Shown here: positions 37,410-48,545 of the stretch, one piece after another
Layout: each line of letters opens with the position of its first letter
Position numbering within the stretch: position 1 is the stretch's first letter
Source of the DNA: Flavobacteriaceae bacterium
GTDB lineage: Bacteria; Bacteroidota; Bacteroidia; Flavobacteriales; Flavobacteriaceae
DNA: 64,000 nt
Direction of reading: 5' to 3'
Assembly: GCA_030835845.1 (NCBI GenBank)
Contig: JAUROD010000036.1
Location: 40,198 to 104,197 of the forward strand
Notes under the pieces: generated by a model
Told to the model about the DNA's origin: nothing
Databases searched by the model: none
Seen by the model: only the letters and a program-made list of their open reading frames with translations
Translations under genes and position numbers: made by a program

Positions 37410-38684
37410 TCAAGAATGCAGTACACTTTTGACAAGGTCTTTCGTTAATTCCTTTCTACTCCACTTTTGAATATTAGGAAAATTATTCTGTGGGGTTGTG
37501 TCTATAACAGATTCGATAAAAGACTGTATTCCTTTATTGTCTGATTTGTCAAGTAGGTCTGCATGACTTCCTTGTTTAATAAAATTGGCTAGTGGACTGG
37601 TTGGGTCTCCAAATGAAAGAACAGGTGTACCAGTTGCTAGATATTCTAATAATTTACCTGATATCATTTGTGTTTCTGCACCTCGAAAAATAAAGTTGAG
37701 AAGTAAGTGTGCGCTTTTGGTCAAATCAACTGCTTTTTTATGGGTGATATAACCCAAGTAGATCATGTGGACTTCAGGTAATTTCTCCCGTATTTCATCA
37801 ATGATTTCTTTGCGTATATTTCCAGCAAGTGAAAAGCGAATCTTATGTTTTTTTGAAAGTTTAGAGAGAATTTCTAAAACAGGCTTGTAGTCTTGATTGT
37901 GGGTAAGTAGTCCTGTGTACACAACATGAAAGACATCCTCCAGTGGGACTCTTTCGCTAGAATTAATTAACTCTTCATCATATCCGTTAGGAATAGCTAT
38001 AAACCGTTGATTAGGTGCGATAACTTTTAATTCCTCATGAAAAGCTCCAGATACAGTTGTTAAAATACCATCCGCATTCTGAACTATATTCTTTTCAAAC
38101 GCTTTATCTTTTTTAATACTCCTAGCTAAACGGTACAAGTCTTGATTATAAAAAATAGTACTCCATGGGTCTCGAAAATCAGCCCACCAATTAAGTTGAA
38201 ATTTCTTTTTAAGTGCTTGCCCTGTAAGATGAGTAGAATGAGGAGGTCCAGTTGTAATTAAATGGTGAATTGTTTCTTTTTGGAGTAAATCACTGGCTAC
38301 TTTAGTCGCAAAAGGCACCCATCCTTTTCGTGCATCTGGAATAAAAAAATTACCTCTAATAAATGCGGCTATTTTACGTGTTAACCCTTTTGTATTTACT
38401 TCTCCCTGAGGAATCTCATTGGTTGAACTCCCTGAGAAAAGCTTAGAATACCATCGTAAAGGTTCGCGAGTAGTTGTTTTTATAACGCGGATTCCTTTAA
38501 CTTGTTCCTCTAAGGTTTGGTCAATGACTGGATAGGAAGCGAATTGATCATCAACGGTTAGTACGATAGGTTCCCACCCTAATTTTTTTAAATACTTGGC
38601 AAAATACATCCATCGTTGAACTCCTGATCCTCCAGAAGGTGGCCAATAATAGGTAAGAATTAAAACTTTTTTGGATTTTGCCAA
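37410..38684 (-). CDS. Glycosyltransferase (GT-B)
   Basis: KVLILTYYWPPSGGSGVQRWMYFAKYLKKLGWEPIVLT; LLEYLATGTPVLSFGD; TTG start. Confidence 0.9.
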   Translation of the reverse strand: MAKSKKVLILTYYWPPSGGSGVQRWMYFAKYLKKLGWEPIVLTVDDQFASYPVIDQTLEEQVKGIRVIKTTTREPLRWYSKLFSGSSTNEIPQGEVNTKGLTRKIAAFIRGNFFIPDARKGWVPFATKVASDLLQKETIHHLITTGPPHSTHLTGQALKKKFQLNWWADFRDPWSTIFYNQDLYRLARSIKKDKAFEKNIVQNADGILTTVSGAFHEELKVIAPNQRFIAIPNGYDEELINSSERVPLEDVFHVVYTGLLTHNQDYKPVLEILSKLSKKHKIRFSLAGNIRKEIIDEIREKLPEVHMIYLGYITHKKAVDLTKSAHLLLNFIFRGAETQMISGKLLEYLATGTPVLSFGDPTSPLANFIKQGSHADLLDKSDNKGIQSFIESVIDTTPQNNFPNIQKWSRKELTKDLVKSVLHS

Positions 38685-38686
38685 AA

Positions 38687-39190
38687 TTACTTTTTATACA
38701 AAGGTACGGAAGAACAAGCCTCACCGTAAAACAAACTTTTAACCGTTGGTTGAAGTGTTTGAATCAAACGAACAAATGCTGCTTCAGGAATAGTTTTTTC
38801 TGAGCATCCTTTGATAATTATCGGTTTATTTTCAAAAGGCTGAAGATCTAGATTAGAAATTATTTCGAAATAAATTTCATTTTCTAAATCCAACAATGAA
38901 CCCATGACAATTTTTTTGGCAAAAGGATACAAATGAGTAGTAACTAAAAGTGCAGCCCACGCAGGTAAAAGCGCATCTGTACTACAATGTAAAGCGACGT
39001 AATTATCTTTATATGAGGAAAAATCAAATTGTTTTAATGCAGAACGAAATTCTTTTTCACGAAGGACTATTCCGTTTTCAAGCCATTGACTAATATCAAG
39101 TTGTCTACGGATTCCAGCGGGATAAAGTTCCTCTAAGTCAAAGGTAATTAGTGCACTTTGTGCGACACGATTGACTATTTCATCTGCCAT
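38687..39190 (-). CDS. DUF2480 family protein
   Basis: MADEIVNRVAQSALITFDLEELYPAGIRRQLDISQWLENGIVLREKEFR; context downstream of suf genes. Confidence 0.85.
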   Translation of the reverse strand: MADEIVNRVAQSALITFDLEELYPAGIRRQLDISQWLENGIVLREKEFRSALKQFDFSSYKDNYVALHCSTDALLPAWAALLVTTHLYPFAKKIVMGSLLDLENEIYFEIISNLDLQPFENKPIIIKGCSEKTIPEAAFVRLIQTLQPTVKSLFYGEACSSVPLYKK

Positions 39191-39516
39191 TAGAGAAGTC
39201 CTAATTCAAGTTTCGCTTCTTCGCTCATCAAGTCTTGTGTCCAAGGGGGATCAAAGGTAATTTCAACTTCAGCCCCTTTAACTTCATTAATTGACTTTAC
39301 TTTTTCCTCAACCTCAACGGGAAGTGTTTCTGCTACGGGACAATTAGGTGTGGTTAATGTCATCAGTACTTTTACATCAAAATCCTCATTGACAAAAACA
39401 TCATAAATTAAACCCAATTCATAAATATCTACTGGAATTTCTGGATCATAAATAGTTTTGAGAACCTGTACTATTTTCTCACCTAACGCTTGAGTATCAA
39501 TTGTATTTTCTGACAT
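39190..39516 (-). CDS. SUF system-associated MIP18/DUF59 family protein (SufT-like)
   Basis: VLKTIYDPEIPVDIYELGLIYDV, MTLTTPNCPVAETLPVEVE. Confidence 0.93.
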   Translation of the reverse strand: MSENTIDTQALGEKIVQVLKTIYDPEIPVDIYELGLIYDVFVNEDFDVKVLMTLTTPNCPVAETLPVEVEEKVKSINEVKGAEVEITFDPPWTQDLMSEEAKLELGLL

Positions 39517-39518
39517 AA

Positions 39519-39941
39519 CTAGTTCAATTGTGTTTGGAACGCTATTGCGTACATTTTGATTTGTTTAATCATTGACACAAGTCCATTGGCTCGTGTGGGT
39601 GATAAATGTTCTTTTAAACCGATTTGATCAATAAAATTCGTATCAGCATCAAGGATATCTTTTGGATGTTGGTTAGAAAAAACACGAATTAAAATTGCAA
39701 TAATTCCTTTGGTTATAATTGCATCACTATCTGCAGTAAACTCAAGTTTATCTCCATCTAGGGCAGCATGAACCCATACCTTACTCTGACATCCTTTTAT
39801 GATGTTGTCATCTGTTTTGAATTCAGTAGGAATTATAGGAAGTGATTTTCCTAACTCAATCATGTATTCATAACGTTGCATCCAGTCTTCAAACAGACTA
39901 AATTCATCTATGATTTCTTTTTGTATTTCTTGAATTGTCAT
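39519..39941 (-). CDS. sufE: SufE family protein
   Basis: WMQRYEYMIELGKSLP, IKGCQSKVWV, LSPTRANGLVSMIKQIK. Confidence 0.95.
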   Translation of the reverse strand: MTIQEIQKEIIDEFSLFEDWMQRYEYMIELGKSLPIIPTEFKTDDNIIKGCQSKVWVHAALDGDKLEFTADSDAIITKGIIAILIRVFSNQHPKDILDADTNFIDQIGLKEHLSPTRANGLVSMIKQIKMYAIAFQTQLN

Positions 39942-39960
39942 GGCTTACTAAAGGTACAAT

Positions 39961-41187
39961 TTATTGTAACATCAAAATCGCACGTTTAAGTGCAGTAATC
40001 ATACGGTCGATTTCTTCTTTTGTATTATAAAACGAAAAAGAAGCTCGAATCGTTCCAGGTATCTGATAAAAATCCATAATAGGCTGTGCACAATGATGTC
40101 CTGTGCGTACGGCAATTCCCATTTTATCCAAAATACTTCCAACATCGTAAGGGTGAATACCATTTACATTGAAAGAAATGACAGCTGTTTTTTCTTCTGC
40201 TTCACCATAAATAGTTACTCCTTCAATCATACGAAGTTGTTGAGTTCCATAGACTAAAAGTTCATTTTCATATGCGGCAATTGTGTCAAAACCGATCCCA
40301 TTCATATAATCTAAGGCTGCTCCAAAAGCAATTCCACCTGCAATATTAGGTGTCCCCGCTTCAAATTTATGAGGCAAGCCAGCATAGGTTGTTTTTTCAA
40401 ATGTCACCTCTGCAATCATCTCTCCGCCACCTTGATAAGGAGGTAGTTCATTTAAGATAGTTTCTTTTCCGTATAGCATTCCAACCCCAGTTGGACCACA
40501 TAATTTATGTGCAGAAGTCACATAAAAATCAACGTTTAATTCCTGCACATCTGCTTTTATATGAGGTGATGCTTGTGCTCCATCAATGAGTACTTTGGCA
40601 CCAACTTCATGTGATCTTCTAATAATCTCAGTAACTGGATTGACTGTTCCTAATGCATTTGAGACATGATTGACAAAAACGAGTTTAGTTTTTTCGTTGA
40701 GCATGGAAGAAAAAACATCCATTTTCAATATGCCTTTTTCAGTCATTGGAATGACTTTTAGAACAGCGCCTGTTTTTTTACACAACATTTGCCATGGCAC
40801 AATATTGGAATGATGTTCCATTGCAGAAACTAAAAGTTCATCTCCTTTTTTTAGCAAATTGGCATATCCTGAAGCGACAATATTTATACTGTGAGTTGTT
40901 CCAGAAGTAAGAATAATTTCATGTGATTTTGCTGCATTGAAATGCAACTGAATTTTTTTTCTAGCCTGTTCGTAGGCATCTGTTGCCTCCTGACTTAGTG
41001 TATGAACTCCTCGGTGAATGTTAGCATTGTATCGAGAATAATAATCAACAATAGAATCAATTACAGGAGTTGGTGTTTGGGAAGTTGCCGCGTTATCAAA
41101 ATAAACAAGTGGCTGGCCATTTACTTCACGATTGAGTATTGGAAATTCAGCACGTATTTTTTCAATATCAAAGCTTCTATAAATCAT
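39961..41187 (-). CDS. sufS: Cysteine desulfurase SufS
   Basis: FPILNREVNGQPLVYFDNAATSQTP, DFYVTSAHKLCGPTGVGMLYG, RTGHHCAQP. Confidence 0.97.
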   Translation of the reverse strand: MIYRSFDIEKIRAEFPILNREVNGQPLVYFDNAATSQTPTPVIDSIVDYYSRYNANIHRGVHTLSQEATDAYEQARKKIQLHFNAAKSHEIILTSGTTHSINIVASGYANLLKKGDELLVSAMEHHSNIVPWQMLCKKTGAVLKVIPMTEKGILKMDVFSSMLNEKTKLVFVNHVSNALGTVNPVTEIIRRSHEVGAKVLIDGAQASPHIKADVQELNVDFYVTSAHKLCGPTGVGMLYGKETILNELPPYQGGGEMIAEVTFEKTTYAGLPHKFEAGTPNIAGGIAFGAALDYMNGIGFDTIAAYENELLVYGTQQLRMIEGVTIYGEAEEKTAVISFNVNGIHPYDVGSILDKMGIAVRTGHHCAQPIMDFYQIPGTIRASFSFYNTKEEIDRMITALKRAILMLQ

Positions 41188-42493
41188 GTCCTAAATTAAC
41201 ACCAAGTTTCATGGCAATTAGCTTATTTATTCGTGTTTTAAGTGATGGAATAGCAACACTTTCAAGTACATTATTGGCAAAAGCATAGGTTAAAAGTCCT
41301 TTAGCTTCTTTTTTTGGAATTCCACGAGATCGTAGATAAAAAAGGGCATCTTCATCCAATTGTCCGATGGTACAACCGTGGGAACATTTTACATCATCAG
41401 CAAAAATTTCCAATTGTGGTTTTGTGTTTATCGTTGCTTTATCGTCTAGTAGAATATTGTTATTTTGCTGAAAAGCATTTGTTTTTTGGGCAATTTTATC
41501 TACTAAAATTTTTCCATTAAACACCCCTACTGCTTGGTCTGAAAAGATTCCTTTGTAATCTTGGTGGCTTTCACACTTAGGTTGTGCGTGGTGTACTAAG
41601 GTATAGTGATCAACATGTTGTTGATCTTCTATGATTGTAATCCCTTTCATCGTTGACTCAATATGTTCTCCTTTGTGGTAGAAATTGAGGTTATTTCGTG
41701 TGATTTTTCCTCCAAACGAAAAGGTATGTACTTTGACATTACTCTGTTGGTCTTGAGAGATATAAGTATTATCAACTAAAGAAGCATCCGTTCTGTCGTT
41801 TTGAATTTTATAGTAGTCAATATTTGCGCTTTTTTCGGCAAAAATTTCAGTAACTGTGTTGGTCCAAACATCATGTGGAGCCAAACTTTGATGACGTTCA
41901 ATAATTTGAACCTGTGCATTTTCTTCAACCACAACAAGTGATCTTGGTTGGAGTAAAAAATCTCCTTGTTCTCCTGTTGAAAAATGGATAATTTCAATTG
42001 GTTTTTCAGCAACAGTAGATTTTGGTACAAAAATATAAGCACCCTCTTTTGCAAATGAAGTATTAAGGGCAGTTAAACTTTCATCTTGTTTAGCCACTTT
42101 ATTGAAATATTTTTCAATGCGTGCTTTATACTTTGTTTTGGACAAAGCCGCGGAAAGTAGGCATACGTCAAGACCATCATGGGTAGTGTCAGATAAGAAA
42201 GGACTGTACACTCCGTCAATAAAGACAACTTTATAGGAATCAATTTCGTATAAAAAGTATTTTTTGACATCTTTTAACTCAATACTCGATTCCTTTTTTG
42301 GAAAAATACTGTAGTTATTTTTAAGTAGCTTCGCCAAGGAAGTATATTTCCAAGCTTCTTGTTTTTTTGTTGGAAATCCCTGAGCTTCGAAAGTTTTCAT
42401 ACTTTTTGAACGAATTTCATGTACCGGTGAGCTAAGGTCAAGCTCTTGTTCCAAGACCATAAAGGAAGACAACATTTTTTCTTTCAACTCCAT
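41177..42493 (-). CDS. sufD: Fe-S cluster assembly protein SufD
   Basis: Internal GIFSDQAVGVFNGKILVDKIAQKTNAFQQNNNILLDDKATINTKPQLEIFADDVKCSHGCTIGQLD. Confidence 0.97.
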   Translation of the reverse strand: MELKEKMLSSFMVLEQELDLSSPVHEIRSKSMKTFEAQGFPTKKQEAWKYTSLAKLLKNNYSIFPKKESSIELKDVKKYFLYEIDSYKVVFIDGVYSPFLSDTTHDGLDVCLLSAALSKTKYKARIEKYFNKVAKQDESLTALNTSFAKEGAYIFVPKSTVAEKPIEIIHFSTGEQGDFLLQPRSLVVVEENAQVQIIERHQSLAPHDVWTNTVTEIFAEKSANIDYYKIQNDRTDASLVDNTYISQDQQSNVKVHTFSFGGKITRNNLNFYHKGEHIESTMKGITIIEDQQHVDHYTLVHHAQPKCESHQDYKGIFSDQAVGVFNGKILVDKIAQKTNAFQQNNNILLDDKATINTKPQLEIFADDVKCSHGCTIGQLDEDALFYLRSRGIPKKEAKGLLTYAFANNVLESVAIPSLKTRINKLIAMKLGVNLGHDL

Positions 42494-43242
42494 TAGGCTA
42501 GCTCTTGTTTAATCCAATCATATCCTTTCGCTTCAAGTTCATGTGCCAATTCTTTTGTGCCTGATTTTACTATACGACCATTATGAAGTACGTGAACAAA
42601 ATCTGGAACGATATAATCTAACAAACGCTGGTAATGAGTAATTACAACAACAGCATTGTCTTTACTTTTTAATCGATTTACACCATTGGCTACAATTTTT
42701 AAAGCATCAATATCCAATCCTGAATCTGTCTCATCTAAAATTGCGAGTTTAGGTTCTAACATAGCAAGCTGAAAAATTTCGTTTCGCTTTTTCTCTCCTC
42801 CTGAAAAACCTTCATTTAACGATCGTGATAAAAACTTTGAATCTATTTCGAGTAAAGCTGCTTTTTCACGAATTTTTTTAAGCATCTCATTTGCTGGCAT
42901 ATCGTCCAATCCTTTTGCCTTACGAGATGCATTGATTGCTGTTTTGATAAAGTTGGTAACTGTTACCCCAGGTATTTCCACTGGATACTGAAAAGATAGA
43001 AAGATACCCTTGTGTGCGCGTTCTTCAGCGTCCAATTCAGCAATATCTTCTCCTTCAAATTCAATTTTTCCTTTTCCAACATCATAATCCTCGTGTCCAG
43101 CAATTACGGTTGAAAGTGTACTTTTTCCAGAACCATTAGGTCCCATTATTGCGTGTACCTCACCCGGTTTTACTTCAAGGTTTATCCCTTTTAAAATTTC
43201 TTTATCTTCTACACTAGCGTGTAAGTTTGTGACTTTAAGCAT
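42493..43242 (-). CDS. sufC: Fe-S cluster assembly ATPase SufC
   Basis: [59 protein letters not shown]. Confidence 0.98.
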   Translation of the reverse strand: MLKVTNLHASVEDKEILKGINLEVKPGEVHAIMGPNGSGKSTLSTVIAGHEDYDVGKGKIEFEGEDIAELDAEERAHKGIFLSFQYPVEIPGVTVTNFIKTAINASRKAKGLDDMPANEMLKKIREKAALLEIDSKFLSRSLNEGFSGGEKKRNEIFQLAMLEPKLAILDETDSGLDIDALKIVANGVNRLKSKDNAVVVITHYQRLLDYIVPDFVHVLHNGRIVKSGTKELAHELEAKGYDWIKQELA

Positions 43243-43253
43243 AGTTGTTATAA

Positions 43254-44699
43254 TTACCCTACTGATCCTTCGAGGGAGATTTCTAATAATTTTTGTGCCT
43301 CAACGGCAAATTCCATAGGTAGTTTATTCAATACTTCTTTACTAAATCCATTGACAATAAGTGCAATTGCCTTTTCTGTATCAATTCCACGTTGGTTGCA
43401 GTAAAAAATTTGATCTTCTCCAATCTTACTCGTGGTCGCTTCATGTTCAATCTGTGCAGAATTATTTCTTGCTTCGATATAAGGGAATGTGTGAGCCCCA
43501 CATTCATTTCCCATTAGAAGTGAATCACACTGTGAGAAATTTCGTGCATTGGTTGCCTTTGGATTCACTTGGACTAATCCTCTGTAACTATTCTGAGATT
43601 TTCCTGCTGATATCCCTTTAGATATTATTGTTGAACGTGTATTTTTTCCAATATGAACCATTTTAGTTCCTGTATCGGCTTGCTGAAAGTTATTTGTTAC
43701 TGCAATTGAATAAAATTCTCCAATTGCATTGTCTCCTTTAAGTATACAAGATGGATATTTCCATGTAACTGCTGAACCTGTTTCAACTTGAGTCCAAGAA
43801 ATTTTGGCATTTGTATGACAAATTCCACGTTTGGTTACAAAATTGAATACTCCTCCTTTACCTTCTTTATCGCCAGGGAACCAGTTTTGTACTGTAGAAT
43901 ACTTAATTTCTGCATTGTCCAAAGCAATTAGTTCAACACAGGCTGCATGTAGTTGGTTTTCATCTCTAGAGGGTGCTGTACATCCTTCTAAGTAAGATAC
44001 ATAACTTCCTTCATCGGCGATCACCAAAGTACGCTCAAACTGTCCTGTTCCAGCTTGATTAATTCGGAAATAAGTGGATAATTCCATTGGACAACGAACT
44101 CCCTTTGGAATATAACAAAAAGATCCATCGGAAAATACTGCAGAATTTAATGCAGCATAAAAGTTGTCTTTTTGAGGAATTACAGATCCAATATATTTTT
44201 TTACTAGTTCTGGGTGCTCTTTTATCGCCTCTGATATAGAACAAAAAATAATACCTTTTTTGGCTAGAGTATCGCGAAAAGTTGTAGCAACAGAAACTGA
44301 GTCCATTACAATGTCAACAGCTACGCCAGCTAATTTTTTTTGTTCGTCAATTGAAATACCTAGTTTGTTAAATGTTTCAAGTAATTCAGGGTCTACCTCT
44401 TCTAAACTAGTATATTTATCTTTCTTTTTTGGAGCCGAATAATATGAAATTGCCTGGAAATCAGGTTTTTTGTAAGTAACATTTGCCCATTCAGGCTCTT
44501 CCATTTCTTTCCATGCAACAAAAGCTTCTAGACGCCAATCGGTCATCCACTGAGGCTCTTCTTTTCTTTTGGAAATAGCACGTACGATATCTTCATTAAG
44601 TCCTACGGGGAAAGTATCAGACTCAATGTCAGTGTAAAAACCGTATTCGTATTCCTTGGTTTCGAGCTCTTTTTTAAGCTCCTCTTCCGTATATGCCAT
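43254..44699 (-). CDS. sufB: Fe-S cluster assembly protein SufB
   Basis: [70 protein letters not shown]. Confidence 0.98.
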   Translation of the reverse strand: MAYTEEELKKELETKEYEYGFYTDIESDTFPVGLNEDIVRAISKRKEEPQWMTDWRLEAFVAWKEMEEPEWANVTYKKPDFQAISYYSAPKKKDKYTSLEEVDPELLETFNKLGISIDEQKKLAGVAVDIVMDSVSVATTFRDTLAKKGIIFCSISEAIKEHPELVKKYIGSVIPQKDNFYAALNSAVFSDGSFCYIPKGVRCPMELSTYFRINQAGTGQFERTLVIADEGSYVSYLEGCTAPSRDENQLHAACVELIALDNAEIKYSTVQNWFPGDKEGKGGVFNFVTKRGICHTNAKISWTQVETGSAVTWKYPSCILKGDNAIGEFYSIAVTNNFQQADTGTKMVHIGKNTRSTIISKGISAGKSQNSYRGLVQVNPKATNARNFSQCDSLLMGNECGAHTFPYIEARNNSAQIEHEATTSKIGEDQIFYCNQRGIDTEKAIALIVNGFSKEVLNKLPMEFAVEAQKLLEISLEGSVG

Positions 44700-44708
44700 A
44701 GCTGTTTT

Positions 44709-45038
44709 TTATAACGAAAAACTTTCTCCGCATCCACAGGTTCTATTGGCATTTGGGTTTTGAAAAACAAACCCTTTTCCATTTAGTCCCCCTGAATATT
44801 CTAAGGTTGTTCCAACAAGATAGAGTAAACTTTTTTTATCTACTACAATACGCACATCGTTGTCTTGAAACAGTTGATCGTCTTCTGTTTTTGAAGAATC
44901 AAACTTTAGGTCGTAGGAAAGTCCTGAACAACCTCCACTCTTAACACCTACGCGTACAAAAGCAGTTGATGGATCGAAGCCTTCTTCTTGCATCAACATA
45001 GTTACCTTTTCTTTCGCGAAACTTGAAACCTTAATCAC
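44709..45038 (-). CDS. HesB/IscA family iron-sulfur assembly protein
   Basis: VGVKSGGCSGLSYDL, NPNANRTCGCGESFSL. Confidence 0.96.
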   Translation of the reverse strand: MIKVSSFAKEKVTMLMQEEGFDPSTAFVRVGVKSGGCSGLSYDLKFDSSKTEDDQLFQDNDVRIVVDKKSLLYLVGTTLEYSGGLNGKGFVFQNPNANRTCGCGESFSL

Positions 45039-45066
45039 AGTAATTTTTCGTTTTCTAAATTTAGTG

Positions 45067-45074
45067 CAAATATA
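45067..45074 (-). promoter_or_regulatory. Candidate -7 element (TATATTTG) of the suf operon
   Basis: caaatata on + strand, about 28 bp upstream of the HesB/IscA ATG (45038). Confidence 0.4.
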
Positions 45075-45329
45075 AGCTATTTCAGTCAGTATGAGATGTT
45101 TTTAGCCATAGATTACTTCAATAGAACTATTCAAAAATTGGATATTATTAATTTCCTATTCTTCCGTTTTAAGCCCCATTTTAATGAGATTTTTACCCCT
45201 AAGACTTCTTTTCACGACCCCAATTAATCGAATTCATTGAGTGGGATTCAAAATAAAAATTTGAGTAAAACCATTAAACCACAATTTAAGCATGACACCA
45301 ATCCAACAAAAAGAGTGTACTTTTGTCCT

Positions 45330-46379
45330 ATGTTTGAAGAGAAAGATTTTGAAAAAACTCCGCTTTCCTCCATGGGTGAATTCGGTTTAATAGAACACAT
45401 AAAGAAACAGTTTGCGCTTGATCAAACAAGTTCAATTATAGGGATTGGCGACGATGCTGCAATTATTTCACATGCGGATAATACAGTCGTATCTACTGAT
45501 TTACTTATCGAGGGGATTCATTTTGATTTGAGTTATATGCCCTTGAAGCACCTCGGTTATAAGGCAGTTATAGTGAATCTTTCTGATGTATTTGCCATGA
45601 ATGCAATTCCTACTCAAATCACAGTAAGTATTGCTATTTCGAATAGATTTTCTCTTGAGGCAATTGATGAGTTATACAAGGGGATTGCATTGGCTTGCAA
45701 ACGATATAAGGTAGATTTGGTTGGGGGAGATACGACAAGTTCTAAAACAGGTTTAATTATTTCTGTTACTGCTCTTGGAACTGCCAAAACCGAAAAACTA
45801 AGTTACCGATCAGGTGCAAAAGAAAATGATTTAATTGTTGTTTCTGGAGACTTGGGAGGTGCTTATATGGGACTACAAGTGCTTGAACGTGAAAAAGCAG
45901 TGTACAAAGTTAATCCTAATTCGCAACCTGATTTATCAACCTATGCGTACTCTGTCGAACGTCAATTGAAACCTGAAGCAAGAGCAGATATTATTGATCT
46001 TTTGGATAGTTCAAACATTGTTCCAACAAGTATGATTGATGTGAGCGATGGACTGTCTTCTGAATTATTGCACCTCGCTAAGTCTTCTGGAGTAAGTTGT
46101 CAAATTTATGAAGACAAAATTCCTATCGATCCTGAAGTTTTACAAATATGCAAGGAATTTTCTATCAACAATACTACTGCGGCATTAAATGGTGGTGAAG
46201 ATTATGAATTACTTTTTACTGTCGATCAGAAGCACTATGATGCACTTAAAAATCATCCTCTAGTAACAGTAATTGGTCATATATCAGAAGTTGCTAAAGG
46301 AAATAACCTCATCACTGGTTTAGGACAGCAAATTGAGTTGACCGCGCAAGGCTGGAATAGTTTGCTAGAGCAGGACTAG
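45330..46379 (+). CDS. thiL: Thiamine-phosphate kinase
   Basis: MFEEKDFEKTPLSSMGEFGLIEHIKKQF, GIGDDAAII, STDLLIEGIHFD, LVGGDTTSS; ATG 45330 preferred over upstream in-frame 45237. Confidence 0.94.
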   Translation: MFEEKDFEKTPLSSMGEFGLIEHIKKQFALDQTSSIIGIGDDAAIISHADNTVVSTDLLIEGIHFDLSYMPLKHLGYKAVIVNLSDVFAMNAIPTQITVSIAISNRFSLEAIDELYKGIALACKRYKVDLVGGDTTSSKTGLIISVTALGTAKTEKLSYRSGAKENDLIVVSGDLGGAYMGLQVLEREKAVYKVNPNSQPDLSTYAYSVERQLKPEARADIIDLLDSSNIVPTSMIDVSDGLSSELLHLAKSSGVSCQIYEDKIPIDPEVLQICKEFSINNTTAALNGGEDYELLFTVDQKHYDALKNHPLVTVIGHISEVAKGNNLITGLGQQIELTAQGWNSLLEQD

Positions 46380-47191
46380 CCTAAGCTAACATCCAACGAC
46401 ATCATCACGATAAACCCTCCTATAAATCCAAGGGTAGCGATATCAGTGTATTTATCTTGTTGTGTTTCAGGAATAACCTCTTCTACAACGACGAATATCA
46501 TTGCTCCTGCTGCAAACGATAGAGCATAAGGGAGAATTGGTGTGAAGAAAGTAACGGCAAGAGCTCCTAAAACAGCTGCAATTGGCTCCACAATAGCGGA
46601 CATTTGACCGTACCAAAAACTTTTAAATCGACTCACTCCTTGACGTCTCATTGGTATGGATACTGCGATACCTTCTGGAAAATTTTGAATCCCAATTCCC
46701 AACGCAAGTACAACTGCACCTGCTATTGAGGCTTCTGGCAAACCAGCAGCTACACCACCAAAAAGTACACCCACAGCAAGACCTTCAGGGATGTTGTGTA
46801 GGGTGATTGCCAAAACAAGCAAGGTTGTTCTATGCCATGGGGTTTTGATTCCTTCACTTTCCTTAAAATTAATATGGATATGTGGTAATATTTTATCAAG
46901 AGCAAAAATAAATAGTGCTCCTAATCCAAATCCAATAGCAGCAGGAAGGACTTTCTCAAATCCATCACCTTCACTCATTTCAATTCCTGGAGCAAGTAAA
47001 CTCCAAAAACTTGCAGCAACCATAACTCCTCCAGTAAATCCAAGCATTCCGTCAAGCACAGCTCGATTGAGATCTTTAACAAAAAAGACAATTGAGGCTC
47101 CAAGTGCAGTAACCCCCCAAGTAAAAAGTGTTGCGTAAAATGCTCCTAAAATCGGGTTTAATTGCTCAAAATAGGTAATGATTGCTTCCAT
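46376..47191 (-). CDS. ZIP family metal transporter
   Basis: ALTLHNIPEGLAVGVLFG, GIGIQNFPEGIAVSIPMR metal-binding TM motifs. Confidence 0.95.
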   Translation of the reverse strand: MEAIITYFEQLNPILGAFYATLFTWGVTALGASIVFFVKDLNRAVLDGMLGFTGGVMVAASFWSLLAPGIEMSEGDGFEKVLPAAIGFGLGALFIFALDKILPHIHINFKESEGIKTPWHRTTLLVLAITLHNIPEGLAVGVLFGGVAAGLPEASIAGAVVLALGIGIQNFPEGIAVSIPMRRQGVSRFKSFWYGQMSAIVEPIAAVLGALAVTFFTPILPYALSFAAGAMIFVVVEEVIPETQQDKYTDIATLGFIGGFIVMMSLDVSLG

Positions 47192-47398
47192 GGAAATATG
47201 TCAAATTTGCTGTAAATTTAAAGCTTTTAAAGAAAATAATCCCCTGTTTACCCCCATTAAATTTTTATAAAGTTCAGAATATCACAATTTTAAGTTTTTT
47301 GAAAAAATGAAACTAATTGTAATTGTGTCCCATTAAACAAAAATCATTTTTTAACCCTACACTAATCGATCCACTGTAATTGCTTATTTTTGAGGAAA

Positions 47399-48544
47399 GT
47401 GGAAAAAGAAAAACAATTTGATATCCTGATTTGTGGAGGTGGAGCTTCTGGCTTGTTGCTCGCTCATGCCCTTATTCAAGATTCTTTTTTCGCTTCATTT
47501 TCTATTGGTTTAATTGAAAAAGAGGAAAAAACAACCAACGACCGAACTTGGTGCTACTGGGAAACAGGCACTGGAGATTGGGATCAGGTTGCTTCAAAAA
47601 GATGGTCTAAAGCAAAAGTAAAAGCAACAGGGTTTGAATCTAATTTCCAACTTGATCCATACGCATATAAGATGATTCGTGGATTGGACTTTTACAACAC
47701 AGTTTACGACACACTTAAGGAGGCTAAAAACTGTACCCTCATTTACGATGAGATTTTAGAACTTATTCCAAATAAAAAAAACACCTCTGTCCGAACTAAA
47801 AATTCGACCTATACAAGTGCCAAAGTATTTTCTAGTTTACCTAATAATGCACATCTAAATCAAACTAAATATCCTGTTTTACAACAGCATTTTGTTGGCT
47901 GGTTTGTGCAGACTGAAAATCCAATTTTTGATCCTGAAACAATTGTGTTTATGGATTTTGATTTGCCTCAAAAAAACAACACTCGATTTATGTATGTGCT
48001 TCCTTTTTCAGCGCATGAAGCCCTTGTTGAATACACCCTATTTTCGAAAGATCTATTAGAAACGAGTGAATACGAGACCGCAATTGATGATTACCTCAAG
48101 GCGAATAATGCGGGAAATGTTGAGATCAAAGAAAAAGAGGCGGGTAGTATTCCAATGACAGCTTACAATTTTGAACAGCACAATCACGCTAATTTGCTCA
48201 ATATTGGAACTGCGGGTGGTTGGACAAAAGCAAGCACTGGTTTTACCTTCCAAAAGTCGGTGAGAAAAATCAAGAGATTGGTTGAGTTTTTAAAGAATCA
48301 AAAGCCTCTTTATCAATTTAATCGGTTTTCAAAATTCAACTTTTTTGATATGCTGTTTCTAGACGTACTCGCCAAACACAACAAAGATGGACACCGATTA
48401 TTTACTCGTATGTTTCAAAAAAATTCACCTCAACGAATTTTTACTTTTTTAGATGAAAGAACAAATTGGAGACAAGAAGTTTTACTTATGAGTTCCTTCC
48501 CTGTTGGACGATTTTTAACTGCACTTATTCGTCGTATTTTTTGA
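47399..48544 (+). CDS. Lycopene cyclase family protein
   Basis: FDILICGGGASGLLLAHALIQ, NDRTWCYWETG, FMYVLPFSAHEALVEYTLFS, GTAGGWTKASTGFTFQ. Probable GTG start; ORF track begins 47390. Confidence 0.9.
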   Translation: MEKEKQFDILICGGGASGLLLAHALIQDSFFASFSIGLIEKEEKTTNDRTWCYWETGTGDWDQVASKRWSKAKVKATGFESNFQLDPYAYKMIRGLDFYNTVYDTLKEAKNCTLIYDEILELIPNKKNTSVRTKNSTYTSAKVFSSLPNNAHLNQTKYPVLQQHFVGWFVQTENPIFDPETIVFMDFDLPQKNNTRFMYVLPFSAHEALVEYTLFSKDLLETSEYETAIDDYLKANNAGNVEIKEKEAGSIPMTAYNFEQHNHANLLNIGTAGGWTKASTGFTFQKSVRKIKRLVEFLKNQKPLYQFNRFSKFNFFDMLFLDVLAKHNKDGHRLFTRMFQKNSPQRIFTFLDERTNWRQEVLLMSSFPVGRFLTALIRRIF

Positions 48545-48545
48545 C

